DNA from: Romanomermis culicivorax
Taxonomy: Eukaryota > Nematoda > Enoplea > Mermithida > Mermithidae
NCBI GenBank assembly: GCA_963922205.1
Contig: CAWUHX010000091.1
Span: forward strand, 1 to 64,000
DNA: 64,000 bases
Reading direction: 5' to 3'
The notes under the pieces were generated by a model that worked only from the letters and a program-made list of their open reading frames with translations, was not told the DNA's origin and did no database searches. Shown one piece after another: positions 11,246 to 22,787 of the stretch (position 1 is the first letter of the stretch; each line of letters opens with the position of its first letter). A program made the translations under genes and the position numbers.

Positions 11246-14200
11246 ATGTCTAAGGGAGGATCGTCGGCACAAATGGAAGCTTTGAAAACGCAAATTGAAC
11301 AATTGAGAATGGAGGCCAGCATTCCGAGGAAGAGAATATCGGAAGTTTCGAAAGAGTAAGTAGGCAAAGTGATAAAATTCTAATGTGGCCCTTGAAAGGA
11401 AATGATAGATTCAACAGAACCCAATTTGTTTCTAAGCAGGTAGTGATCCCAACACATGCCTCATACAACTATAGCCTATTTACTTCGAAATGATAGACAT
11501 GTTTATCCACTCTTGATCTAATTTGAACTGAATTTTGACACCTAGGTATTTCTCGAAAAAATTCTGACCGTTTATGGGAGGAAATTTTCCCCTGTTTTGT
11601 TTACCGCTCACGAACCAGAAATTTTCTCCCTTCACTACAGAAAAATAAGCTTTATTAGTTTTTCGTTGTTGAATTTACTTCCATGGGATCGCTGCATCCA
11701 TCATTTCAAAATAAATGGAGTATCGTCAAGTTATTGCAGTCAAACTGTGTATTCTGGCATCCTCTTCGTTTCTGCACTCATTGGTTCAATATCAATCGAT
11801 ATGCATTTTTACGACCAAGTAGAAAAAATCCTGCTTTCACTTAATACTTTACAGTAATCAGAATAATAACTTTTCAGTTTTTTTACTTGTTCCTATTTTT
11901 TATGGGCCATTTGCGCTAGTGGGCTCATTCGCTGTTATGGATTATTCGCGCTTTTGAACCCCAACCTATTCAACCAAGTATTTTTTGAGTAAAAGAACAG
12001 TGAAACCTTCGTGTTAACGAGTTTGAGGGGAATACACATTTTTAGTCATTTTTCAATTTGCAAGCATTTTATAAACAACAGTCTATATTTAAAATTAAAA
12101 TCTGAATCTCACATTTTTCTCCAAGTTTAGCCAACCAAACAGCCCACGATTTGTCTCTCGAATTGCCCCGTGTTTTCCCACACACTTTAGCCCGCCATTT
12201 GCCCCAAGCCCATCTTTCGTCATTCCGCCAGTTTAATTTATGACGAGCCTCAGCTGGGTAGAAAAAATCAGAAAAAACAGTGACGACGTGTAGCACAAAT
12301 TCTAATAAAGATTCACAACGCAGGTTTTTAACTTGCATTTTATACAAAGTGGTCGAAGCTTACTTGGAAAAAATAGACAATAGTAGTGACATTTTCGGTG
12401 TTTTACGGATTGCGTCGCAACTTGGCGCCCGTCTCACTTTAGCTTCCATGTATTTTCAGAGCCCGTCTAACTTTGACGCCTTGTATCACCTTGGCGTCCA
12501 TCTTACATTTGTGTCCATCTCACTTTGGCGCCCGTAGCGATTCAAATTTTACGCGCAGCTTTACATTACCATAATGACTGTGAATAGCTCAGGCCCTTTT
12601 GAGTGACCTAGGCCTATGCTTAAGCCTGCATAAGCCTAAGCCTAAGCTTAAGCCTAAGCTTAAGCCTAAGCTTAAGCCTAAGCTTAAGCCTAAGCTTAAG
12701 CCTAAGCTTAAGCCTAAGCTTAAGCCTAAGCTTAAGCCTAAGCTTAAGCCTAAGCTTGAGCTTAACTAAGCCTAAGCCTAAGCCTAGGCCAAAGCCAAGG
12801 CCAACATTTATCGTGCCAAATATGATCTTCTTCAACATTGTTCTGGCCTAGAAAATGAAGAATTTCGCTGTTCTTCCATTTGGAATTGATCATTAATTAC
12901 CATATGTAAAATAGTTATAAGGAAAGTCATAAGGAAAGTTTGAGACGGGCGCCAGAGTAAGACTACTGTTTTTGGCGCATAAATTTATAACCATGAGGAA
13001 ATCCTCAGAAGCATAGGAAAAAACATTGTCAGATGAACGGCTATACAAAATCAGTATTATATTCGATTCATTATGGAATGATCGATGCTGCGAGGTTGCG
13101 GCCAAACTTTTATTCAAAATTATGGAAGGTTCGTTGACTCAACCTTCGTGATACAATGTTCTTGATGATCACTCTTTTCAATTATTTCTAGATTATTGAA
13201 AAAGATTTCTTGACCTCTAGTAAAGCTGTGTTTGCCGAAACTCCGTCCCCTGCATCCATAATTTCAAAATGAATGGAGCCTGCTTACGCGACTGCCTTTT
13301 TTCTCAGATTTACTGTAGCAGCCAGCAATACACCTTAAAAAAAGAAAATGTTGACATATGATGCACGGTCATCATCAACTTTGGTGTTCTTTGAACTTTT
13401 TTGCATTCTAGGACCCATTTGAAAATGAACAGACTATAGTTTACTGTTGTAGAAAAACAGAGAAGTTCATGTATTCTAAATTATTTGCTGTTATACCATC
13501 TTGCTTCAATTTTGACTAACAACCTTTCGTGAATGTCCAAATATGAATAATTTCTAAACTCACTCTCTGTTTGAGGATTCTCCTCATCGAGCTCGTATCA
13601 CCCACTCAGCCTGTTCATTTTCAACGCAACTTTGAAGCTTAGCTTCCCAAGTTTTCTGCTATATTATAAAGCCTTATTTCACATGCACTTCAAAACGTCG
13701 CGCGAAAAAGTTCGATTTTCGATACCGACTAATTGGAGTTTGACGCTAATTTCTCTACGGGTTCAATTGATATCACGAGTTCCACTTTATACATTATTCG
13801 GATTGGAGTGCTGCTGTTCCGAGTTCAAATAATCATTTCAACGTTCAGTATTTCTCATTAAACTTTGGTAAATGAGACGCAACTAAAATTAAATTGAATT
13901 GTCTAATGCTCGCAAAGGAATATGTTGAGAAAGAGCTTTGCTAATTAACTATTCACGCGTACAAAATCCAAGACCGTGAAAAATGTTTCTTTGAAAACGA
14001 AATCAAATTTTCCCAAATGCACAAATTATATTACAGATCTACTCAGATTGTTCGCTGCTTTAGCGCCAATAAATTTTTTGCCATACAGAGAGTGTCAAAA
14101 ATACGATAAATTCCTTTTAATTGTTCAGAAGTAATACTAAAAATTACATATTTGTCCAGGTTAACCGAAAATAAGTTTTGAATTCATAGGGGTGAAAACA

Positions 14201-17139
14201 ATGAAAAAAATCATCTTCCTTCGAAAAGCACTGTACTTCATTCAATTTGAAATGGTCGATGCAGCGGTCGGAATTTTGAAAAATGCAGCCTTACTAGAGA
14301 TCAGGCAATCAATGTCCACAATCTGGAAATCCTTGAAATGAGTGATCATCAAGGACTCTGCATAATTAAAGAAAAATTGATTGAATAGAGTCAACGGGCC
14401 CTCCATAAAAGTGAATAAAAATTTAGATGCGACCTCTCCGCATCGATCATTTCAAAATTCATGAAGTATAGTCAATTGGATGTGGATTCAATTTATTTGG
14501 GAGAGACTCCAAGTGTAAATTATTGAATCATACTTGTCAAAGTGAATTCGATAATCCACAGTAACCTGAGTGATGTTACACCGACAATTTTTCCATAAGG
14601 TTTATTTACACTAAAATTTGCATAAATAGGCTGAACAATCGAAAGTATACCTATAACTGATCTCAGGAACTATTATATATTTGGACAAGAGGAAAATCAC
14701 GTCCGACAAAACTGTTAATGTAAGGAAATTTTCTCAGAGCAAAAAAATCTGATGTCGCCATTTTCGATCTGTGAGCTCTTGAACTCTATCGAAGTTTAGA
14801 ACTGCGTACTTCATGGGGTATTAAACATGAACGCTTCTCTAATAGACATTATTGTAACGCTCGATTTCTAATGCACGTTTAGCCTCTTTGAAAATTTAAT
14901 CCTTTGCTGAAGTCGGATATAGGCGAACTCACCACCAGGATTTTTTTTTGGTTTGAAACAAGCCAAATTGCTCCTAGGCCTAAATCTATGGGAGCCAAAT
15001 TTAAATTTTAGGAGCCAAAACCTTTAAATGAAAAATATCGAAGTATAGATTTGTAACGCACAGTTGAATCTAATTAAATTATATTGACAACAAGAATAGA
15101 ATGATCGTAGTCGGGCAAATTAATTGCTGAAAAGAAAAGAAAATCATTGGTGGCGTGGTAGCGACAGCCTATAATATACTTGGACCTTCAAAGTTCGCAC
15201 CCTGTTTAAAGCCGTCCGCAAGTGAGATGCAGACGTCCACAAGTGAGACCCAGCTGGAGTGAGACGCTGCCATCTACAAGTGAGACGCAGCCGTCCGCGG
15301 GTGAGACGCTCCGCAGGTGAAGCACAGCCGTCCGCTAGTAAAATGCATACGTCCGCATGCGAGACGCAGCCGTATACAAGCGAGACGCAGCTGGCCGCAA
15401 GCGAGACGCAGTCATCTGCATTCAATACGCAACCACCCGCAAGCAATACGCAGCCGCCGCGAGTGAGACGCAGCTGTCCGCAAGTGAGACACAGCCGTTC
15501 GTTAGTGAGACGTAGTCATCCACAAATGAGATTCTGCAATTCGCAAGTGGACGTGACTCCCTATTAGGGCTTAAGCGGTATGCTCGTTGGCCGATTAAAA
15601 TAATCGTTCATTACGTTCAATCACCGATTATGTAATCGTCGATTTAACATATAATCGCGGATTAGAATTATACAATCAACGATTAAAAGTGCTGCTGTTG
15701 CAAATTTTGCTAGATTTTATACAAGAAACATATTTTTGCAACTGTTCCTACAGAACAACTTACTCCTATTGAATTTTTATTTTTGTGATGGTCACATCGA
15801 GATCGACGGATCGGGCAACGCCATCAGTTTTGTTCAGATATTTTTCAAGCATCGCAATTATACTCCATCCATTTTGAAGTATAGATTTGGGTGGGTTGAG
15901 TTGGAAATTGGCAGGTTGCAGTTTGTATGTTGTGGGTCACAAATTCTTCCTTTGGGTGAAAATCATGTTTTCTGACCATAAAATGTTGGCTGAGAGGTAG
16001 ATAGTTTGGATTTTTTAATTTTATCATTCCTCCATACTTGAGCGAAGTCAGCAACTGGCATCATTTCACATAATTTTTATTCAGAAAAATTTTACTATAG
16101 TTGATACAATGCTAGGAGATGTACAAAATGCATAAAGCTGCAGAATATACTTTTTCACGGATATGGAAAATTTTTTAATGAGGAAGAGTGAAAATCAAAT
16201 ATTAAAAAACTGGATTTTTTAAACTCTCATCCAGTTCTCAAAAATTAAGTTCACCTCTTTTTTTAGCTTGGCAAATATTTAAGCAAGTACATTTTCTTTT
16301 TCTGTCCCATCTAGTTTGAATATACATTTACTTTAAATCTAAAATTGTATGAGAAAAACAACTCACTAACATAAATATATAAATCAAAATTTTTAGGAGT
16401 CAAATGGCTCCTAGACCTAAAATTTCAGGAGCCATTTCTAACGCTTACTACAATAAACCACATTTATGCAAATTTTAGTGTAGATGTTACCTATATGGGA
16501 GACAAAAATAAGTGAAACATTGCTCGCATGCCTATAGGATCAAGTAAATGATTTTTATATTCATAATGTTAGCAATGGTGTCATACTTACTACCAGTCTT
16601 ACGGTTGATCAAGCATTTTGATCTATTCCTTAGGGGATACTAAGGATCCTCCTCCCAGTTCATGTATGATCATGACCCCTATGCACCGTGATTTACGTTA
16701 ATTGATGAAAATCAGCGAATTTTATCAACACTTTATGAGGCATCACGATGCCCCAAATGTTTATCCTAAACTGATAATCCCTGTATAGATTTGTCGTTAA
16801 TAGTTTTACGTATAGTATACATTAGTTAATATGCTAAAAACGTAGATGCATGTGGTTTCGCATCTCTTGTCTCAAATTTTCCGCAATATTGCAAGACACA
16901 CTGGGCTTCTAGACAACAGGCTATCGACAGTTTAATGTTTCGTTCTGATTTCCCACTCCAGTTTTTTGGAAAAATCCTTAAGAAGAACTTTTATTCTGAT
17001 CACAGTGATTTTTATTTTATTGGCATATTTCAGCTTAATTGATTATTGCGAAAAAAATCGAGCCAACGACGTGCTGATAACCGGTGTCGCCGATTCACAC
17101 AACCCGTTCCAAGAGAAAAAGTCGTGTGTCATACTGTAG
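11246..17139 (+). CDS. Heterotrimeric G-protein gamma subunit (two exons: 11246-11355, 17034-17139)
   Basis: Encodes a 71-residue G-gamma, the small subunit that pairs with G-beta and is anchored to membranes by a C-terminal prenyl group. Exon 1 (36 codons plus 2 bases) gives the N-terminal amphipathic helix ([16 protein letters not shown]) that forms a coiled coil with G-beta. It ends at the donor GA|GTAAGT. Exon 2 follows the acceptor GGCATATTTCAG, and the split codon reads Asp. It carries the conserved LIDYCEKN and NPFQEKK segments and the CaaX box CVIL, whose final Leu predicts geranylgeranylation. Length, helix and CaaX box all fit the family. The 5.7 kb intron holds several repeats. AATAAA lies about 85 bases after the stop (17222). 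Which worm gpc paralogue it matches I cannot say. Confidence 0.88.
11356..12360. other. G-gamma intron 1, left part
   Basis: The segment at 11685-11725 carries the end word of the CTATA-type MITEs (GCATCCATCATTTCAAAAT). At 11905-12240 there are loosely repeated GCCATTTGC and GCCC words on both sides, possibly a decayed word-array element. No other exon is seen. Confidence 0.35.
12400..12970. mobile_element. Fold-back element FB3 (word GGCGCCCGTCTCACTTT) with a TTAGGC-like core
   Basis: At 12419-12540 the word CTTTGGCGCCCGTCTCA recurs about five times with drift. A reversed copy (GAGACGGGCGCCAGAGTAAG) lies at 12941-12960. Between them is the hexamer tract described separately. Outer limits are approximate. 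Confidence 0.5.
12612..12800. repeat. Alternating TTAGGC/TTAAGC hexamer tract
   Basis: About 170 bp of (AAGCCT AAGCTT)n, the complement of alternating TTAGGC and TTAAGC. A short pure TTAGGC-type run (CCTAAGCCTAAGCC) lies near 12770-12785. TTAGGC is the nematode telomere unit, so this looks like an interstitial, partly mutated telomeric array. Confidence 0.75.
13067..13285 (+). mobile_element. CTATA-type MITE, subfamily B1, copy 1
   Basis: Inverted ends carry TTCATTATGGAATGATCGATG on the left and, reversed, CTCCATTCATTTTGAAATTA on the right. The interior (CTTGATGATCACTC, CCTCTAGTAAAG) is matched in reverse at 14228-14475. Confidence 0.65.
14228..14475 (-). mobile_element. CTATA-type MITE, subfamily B1, copy 2
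   Basis: Inverted ends: TACTTCATTCAATTTGAAAT on the left and CTATACTTCATGAATTTTGA reading inward from the right, both continuing into TCGATGC. The interior is the reverse complement of copy 1 with moderate divergence. Confidence 0.65.
15195..15560. repeat. Minisatellite of about 21 bp (GTGAGACGCAGCCGTCCGCA)
   Basis: About seventeen tandem, imperfect units run across this segment. The unit resembles the reversed FB3 word (GAGACGGGCGCCAAAGTG). No spacers, so it is not a CRISPR array. Confidence 0.8.
15580..15690. repeat. TAATCG/CGATTA word cluster
   Basis: At least seven copies of CGATTA or TAATCG in both orientations within about 110 bp, next to the minisatellite. This looks like another short-word array. 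Confidence 0.55.
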
Positions 17140-17599
17140 CCCCGATGAAAATAATCAAACTTTGGTGGATAGAATCCCGGATAGGCTAAAACAGAGGATC
17201 AAAACTTCTGACATGTAAACTAATAAAGGATATTTTACTTTCGCATTTATTATTTTGTATTCTGTCACTTTTCTATATCTATCTTTTTCTTGGATTTTCT
17301 ATAATTTTTGGGAATACAGACGAATCAGACTTGTACAACTTTATCAAGAATTATAATAGATGATAGATAATACATATGTTATATCGTCGTTGGTTATACA
17401 ATACAGCTTAAGTTACTTTTCATACGTTGTGTCTTGTTTTTCATCAGATCGATTACTAATAAATTAATATTCATGGAAAGTAGTTATACACCATTTTATG
17501 GCTCATAGGTTGTTCCTCACGATTTATTTGATATACTCAAAGCCGGGCGAGTGATCGATGTTTGATTATGCAAGTTACAGGCCATGCTGATTATGGCAG

Positions 17600-18470
17600 C
17601 TGCATTTGAGGAAATTCCTAAAAATTCTACAATGAAAAATGCGAAAACAAATTGGAAAAATATGAATAAATTGATAGTGGTTAAGAAAGACGAAAAAGAG
17701 GGAAAAAAAGAAGAAAAAGAGGAAAAGGGTCAACAAAAACGTGGGAGGAACGAGTAAAATCTGAAAACGCAAAAACAAAAATGAAAACTATTAACAGCTG
17801 CCCGCAGAAGCACAAAAATACAAAATGAGACAGTAGAAGCATTATGGAAAGCGAACAAAAACTGACTACGAAATGACAGTAATAAGATGAATGTACACAA
17901 CTCGACGGAAATAGTGATCAAAACACAAAAAATGCAGAAACAGAACTGAAGTAATACAAACAAAAATAGCAGAAAAATGCAGTAAAACTAAAAGATCCAA
18001 GGAACAGAACAAAAGTAATATCAAAGAAAAAAGAACAAAAAAGTAGAAACCAGAAAAGAAAAAATATAAAAAACAAAAGTTAACAGAACCATTGTGACGA
18101 TGCATAAAGGATGCAGTAGTGCATTTTTCTCCGAATCCTTAGACTTGATGTTGAGAATTCAAGTCACGGACTTTGACTTGTAATTTTTGGTGCATTCGAT
18201 GGCGAGAAAAGTTACACCAGAGTTGAGAAAAATAAATAAGCCGGGATAAAAAGAGAAGTGAATTAGCAGAAAAATAGTAACGAAAGAAAAATTGTAGAAG
18301 TAACTGCATCAACGAAGGAATAGTAGCTTAAGTGAGACCTGAATTAAGACCACAAAAATAAAGGAGAAACAACCACAGAAATAAATAAATACAACAATAA
18401 AAAGCTGGAAAAATAACCAAACATAAGGAGAGAGACAGTAGGAGAGACGCAACAGAGGAAGCAAAACCGT
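17600..18470. repeat. Strand-asymmetric A/purine-rich tract
   Basis: Nearly 900 bp in which T is scarce and A plus G dominate (for example GAAAAAGAGGGAAAAAAAGA). The tract stops at the left end of FB4 and resumes at its right end (20789-20900), so FB4 appears to be inserted into it. The same texture recurs at 52930-53880. Confidence 0.6.
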
Positions 18471-20788
18471 GGCCCAATTGCTCGACTTCAACCTTAACTA
18501 AAATGGCTGTAAAAGCCCAAATTTAAGGTTGATTTTGTTGTTCGACTTTAACCTTAAAGTCCAAAGAGAGCCTTAACGCAAACATTGAGAGCTAAGGCTA
18601 GCCTTAGCAAAGATAACCTTAAGATAGCGTTAAAAATCTGTTGCTCAACTCGAACCTTAAACTTACCTTAAGGAACCGTTAAGGCTTCACTAAGGCTGGC
18701 ATTAGAAAAAAATCTATCATTAAAGTAATCATTAAAAAATGAAAATATGTACAATTAAATGGCTCATAAAAACGAATGGCATGAACACTTCTAATCTCAT
18801 CCATTCAGAATAATTTTATTGTAATGTTTTCAAACTGAAAGTGCTCACTCTTGAAAGTTGTAGTGGTTTTCAAATCAATACACTACGAGTATATTATGTA
18901 TTATTGTGTGAAATGGAATACTTGTCTTCCAGAAAGTTTGTTCACATAGCTCTTTGACGTAGACGCTCGTATGCATACATTTGAGAAGAATCAAGGAATT
19001 ATAATATGACAATCGAAGTTTAGTTCTCAATAAGTTTTCATGTTTGTCATATTGTGCATATATAACAAATTTTGAAGTTATTACTACATACAGTAAGGTC
19101 ACTAAGTAATATACGGGATTTGATGCGGATGTAGAAATGTATTCATAGATTTAGCCGATTTCTGGATAAAAACTATTCGTAAATGTTCTCAGCTGTTCCC
19201 GGATTGTGTGATAATATCAGATAATAAACAATACTTTTAGTATGAAAAAATTACTGTATACCGTCTGTTCAATTCGAAATAACTTTTGTAATATTGTTAA
19301 GTGAACCTATCTTGTATGTTAAATTTACCACAGTTTATTAGTTTATTTTTGAAGCACATATTTATTGTGCAGGATGTTCATCTCCAGTCGAAAGAAAAAG
19401 ATTATGACGAATTCTTACTCTGAAGATTATAACAACTGAATTGATGGACATTCATACTGTCAAACGTATTATCGAGGACAGTTGGTTTGCCAAAAAGTGA
19501 ATTCGATTCGGAAGTAGAAAGTTCTAGGCATGTGATGTTGTTGTTAGTAAACCTCGGTGCACAATTTATTGATTTTTGGTTTTTCGCTGGTGCTTAGTGT
19601 TGCAGCCGTTCGAGATTAGGACTGCATGAAAAAATGGACAACGGGAATGTCGGGGTGGAGGTGCGGTTGGGATAAGGAGATACAACCATGGCGTCGCGTT
19701 GGACGGGAAAGTGAATGAAGAAGATAACAACGACGATTCGGGAATGGGACAAAGACGACCCTGACAAATGGAAAGTACAAAAATCTGAGACTGGAAAAGG
19801 TGAGCTCAAGATTTATTCCGAATAAAAATGTTTGATGAAGTTACTGTTGTTGTCGTGTAAATTGAATGAAAGACCAAAAAGATGTGAACAAGCCTTGATA
19901 GCTTCAAGGAGATGCACGGTAACCAAGTTAAAGATTATCTTGTGTACAGGCATGACTATTTTGAAAAACAAGGAGAAAAAACGATCAGGGCTTGTAAAAG
20001 GTGAAAAACCAATGTAAGAAAACGTGCGGCTTATATACAAAATAATACACAATAAAACTCGAAAACGAAAAAATCTATATCTTGAAATTTTGCCGAATCT
20101 TTGTTTTTCAGTGTAAAATTGCAACAACGACAGGACGTATGATGCATATTGATCAGCAATTTAGGTTTTCTCGTGAGTCTTTATGGATAAATTTATCAAT
20201 TTTTTCTTTCCTCAATTTTCTCGTCATTAAGATGACGTAGGGAATACAAACAGTGAGTCATGGACGTAGGAAGATATCGCTCAAGAACAAAAAAAAGTTC
20301 CGAGGGTAGTTTTTCTGTTGGTTTACGGACAGCTTTCGGACACTATTATAGATTGAATTCAAATGCCATAATTCAAATATAACTAAAATCAACATTTTCC
20401 ACAGCTTAGATATCAGTTAATCGTCTTTCCCCTTTGTTATGGTAGCTTTCGACCTGCTTTAAGAAATCGGCCTTAACGCAACCAAAGAGCTGAAAGTGGA
20501 GAAACAGAAAAATCTTAACTCTACCTTATGTTGTTCAGATGTGCTAAAAGTCCATATCCAGCAGCCCGATATTTTTAAGGTTTCATTATGTTCGCCTTCC
20601 TTAATGGTCGCGTTACTGTATAAGTCGAGAAATTAATCTTAAAAATAAACCGTAGGCGAGTCTTAATGGTCGTTAAAGTTGAAAGTCAAGCAACATGATT
20701 TTTAAACGCAGCCATCAATAAAGGTTCGCATGAGGCAAACTTCAACGTTAAGGTCATCTTTACTGAAGTTCAAGTCGAGCAACCGGGC
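18471..20788. mobile_element. Fold-back element FB4 (word AACCTTAA)
   Basis: Ends: GGCCCAATTGCTCGACTT on the left and GCCCGGTTGCTCGACTT reading inward from the right. Arrays of AACCTTAA / TTAAGG words lie at 18490-18690 and 20450-20760. The 1.7 kb core holds several short coding-looking frames (near 19371-19500 and 19600-19820), none with a complete exon structure or a recognisable domain. Confidence 0.65.
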
Positions 20789-22379
20789 TGGAAGAAAAAA
20801 GTTTAAAAAGGTAAAAAATGGAAAGACTAATAAAACTAAAAGTGAGGGGATCCGAAGAATAGAAAGAAGAGAAAAACGAAAAAAGGAAACGATGTGGAGA
20901 AGTAAATCGAATATACCAAATCCTTGCACAATCAACCAAATCAATTACTGTATGACTATAATCATTAATTTATGATGTTAACAGACAGTAAGCGTGCGCC
21001 AGAAATGTAATTGACATGAAATGTTGATCCATGCCCACACCCTCACTACAGTATACTCCGCCAACAGAGAGAACAGATTGTCAGCGAAAAAAATTTTTGA
21101 GGTAATATTGACTACCTATACCTTACATAAATCGCACTTGACCAACAACGGCTGTGTAGGCCGAAGAAAGCGTGCCGAACATTGAGAACCGGTAATTAAT
21201 ATTGTTTAGGCCATAATATCGAGAATAAGAAACCTATTAATTTGTGGTTGGTCCGATACTCTTAAGAATTTAGTTTTTCAGAAACGATCATACGATTCCA
21301 GGACAAAACATTCAGGGTGATGCTCTGTATGCCAGAATCATGTAAACGTCTTGGGTAACTCTATCTTGGGTAACTCTATAGATAAGGATTGGGTTATTTC
21401 TCATTTTTTGTTTATTGATGACTACGAGGAAAGTTTACATGACGTCTTCAAGATGATCTTGGATAGTATTGCATCGAAGAAATAAAAATACTGCTTATTT
21501 TTTCTAGGAATGGTGGACACTTTGCTGACGTGTAGTATTTTTGAATTGGTTTCTTCACTACTTTTTACTCAAATTTCTATTGTTACTTTATTTTTTGATT
21601 CATTACTAAAGCATTTATCGACATATTTAATAAACGCAGTTATTCTCGATTTAATTATCACAGACATTATTTCTAGGTTAAAATTAGGATGTGCTGAAAC
21701 GGTTAATAAATTTCCTAGGCGAATCGATGAATATCAAATGGGTAAATCGTCTCATACTTTTTAAAAGTTCCTGTTTGTAAGGTGCATCCATACAATTATG
21801 ACCAGGATCAAAAATGTTTTAATAGCAGGCACTTTTAACAGTAAGTGAACAGAATAAATAGAAAATATGGGATTGACGCATACAATGAAAACAGTGTTCT
21901 GTACCATGAATCTTTACATTGATCACACCTGATATGCATTGTCCTTGAAAACAGGTCACATGAAAACACTGCAGCGAAAACTAATGATTCCGGTATGTGG
22001 TATTAAATTTCCACATTGTTAATTTTTTCACGTCCGAGAAAATTTAAGGTTAATTCAGTTAGACTCGGAAAATATTGAAAAAGTTGTAATCGACTTCGAT
22101 TCGGAACCTTGGACGATTTTGAACTTTCCAAAATATTGACAAGATGCAAATCCAATGCCTAAAATGAAAAGTGCAATCGATTCCATAAGCTAGGAATTCA
22201 CTTTTACAGTAAAATGAGTAAAAATAAAATGAACCATTGAATTTTCAGGAAAGTTTTAATAATAACTGATACCAAACATGACGGAATATTGTGAAATAAA
22301 CATATACAAACAGATACTCTAAATACGAGTAGAATATTTTGACTCCCCAAGAAGCTAAATTCGAACCTTCCATCCTTAC
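20789..22379. other. Intergenic or intron, unassigned
   Basis: The purine-rich tract continues to about 20900. A strong acceptor (TTAGTTTTTCAG) at 21281 is followed by two open frames of 20-24 codons in different phases, so no exon is called. If the exon at 22380-22503 is real, its downstream exons should be here on the minus strand, but I cannot pick them out. Confidence 0.3.
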
Positions 22380-22503
22380 CAGGGAGTTGTTTTTTTATTT
22401 GTTTCGATTTTCTGTCTCGCCCTTTTCTAGCTGAGTGGGTAACACGGAACAACAAAGACAAAAGACCAAGTATTGCCACACAAATTATATCCAACGTACT
22501 CAT
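22380..22503 (-). CDS. Candidate first exon of a secreted protein
   Basis: ATG at 22503 starts MSTLDIICVAILGLLSLL, a good signal peptide with likely cleavage after THSA (about residue 25). A strongly basic stretch follows (RKGRDRKSKQIKKQ). A canonical donor CTG|GTAAGG ends the exon at 22380 in phase 1. It is divergent from the bHLH gene, with 284 bp between the two ATGs, so they could share a control region. I found no second exon and do not recognise the protein. Confidence 0.4.
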
Positions 22504-22666
22504 GCGTTAATATTTCATAGACCCACATTTCCTCACTGAACTATTACAATATCCAGTACTTGTGTGCTCGCAGTGCACAGTTCATTTTGTAACTCCGCCC
22601 ACTTAACCACTACTTTCACAGTCTGCAAAAAAACGGAGTGCCACTAGAACCTCACTGTTTATTGGG

Positions 22667-22674
22667 TATAAATT
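22667..22674 (+). promoter_or_regulatory. TATA box of the bHLH gene
   Basis: TATAAATT lies about 120 bases before the bHLH ATG (22788), which would place transcription start near 22697-22700. Position and context fit a core promoter; there is no direct evidence of use. Confidence 0.45.
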
Positions 22675-22787
22675 CGGACATTCTTTTCCACTTTGTTACT
22701 CCCGTGCCTTCGTGTGTTATCCGAATTTTTGGATTCTACAGATATCATACATTTTGTGCCATCGATCTTCAATAGAAACTATCCTAA

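Larger units (their letters stand above)
14950..16440. mobile_element. Fold-back element FB12 (word AAATGGCTCCTAG)
   Basis: Clusters of GGCTCCTAGRCCTAAA and TTTAGGAGCCAAA at 14960-15030 and 16395-16440 are inverted relative to each other. Between them lie a second, unrelated word array (15180-15560) and a TAATCG-rich segment. The element sits within the G-gamma intron. Confidence 0.5.

Noticed and set aside
12069-12347. Trp-rich 92-codon minus-strand protein
   Set aside because: The Trp and Arg codons come from repeated GCCATTTGCCC-like words on the plus strand, so the frame is a by-product of the repeat.
12620-12838. Leu/Lys/Arg-repeat protein on the minus strand
   Set aside because: It is the translation of the hexamer tract.
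15195-15560. CRISPR array
   Set aside because: Units are imperfect, head-to-tail and without spacers, in a eukaryotic intron; it is a minisatellite. The same applies to 9880-10180 and 45060-45255.
19371-19820. Transposase or captured gene inside FB4
   Set aside because: Several short frames look coding, but stops interrupt every reading and no domain is recognisable.
21282-21350. Terminal exon after a strong acceptor
   Set aside because: Two different phases are open and both look coding, and no donor upstream pairs with either.
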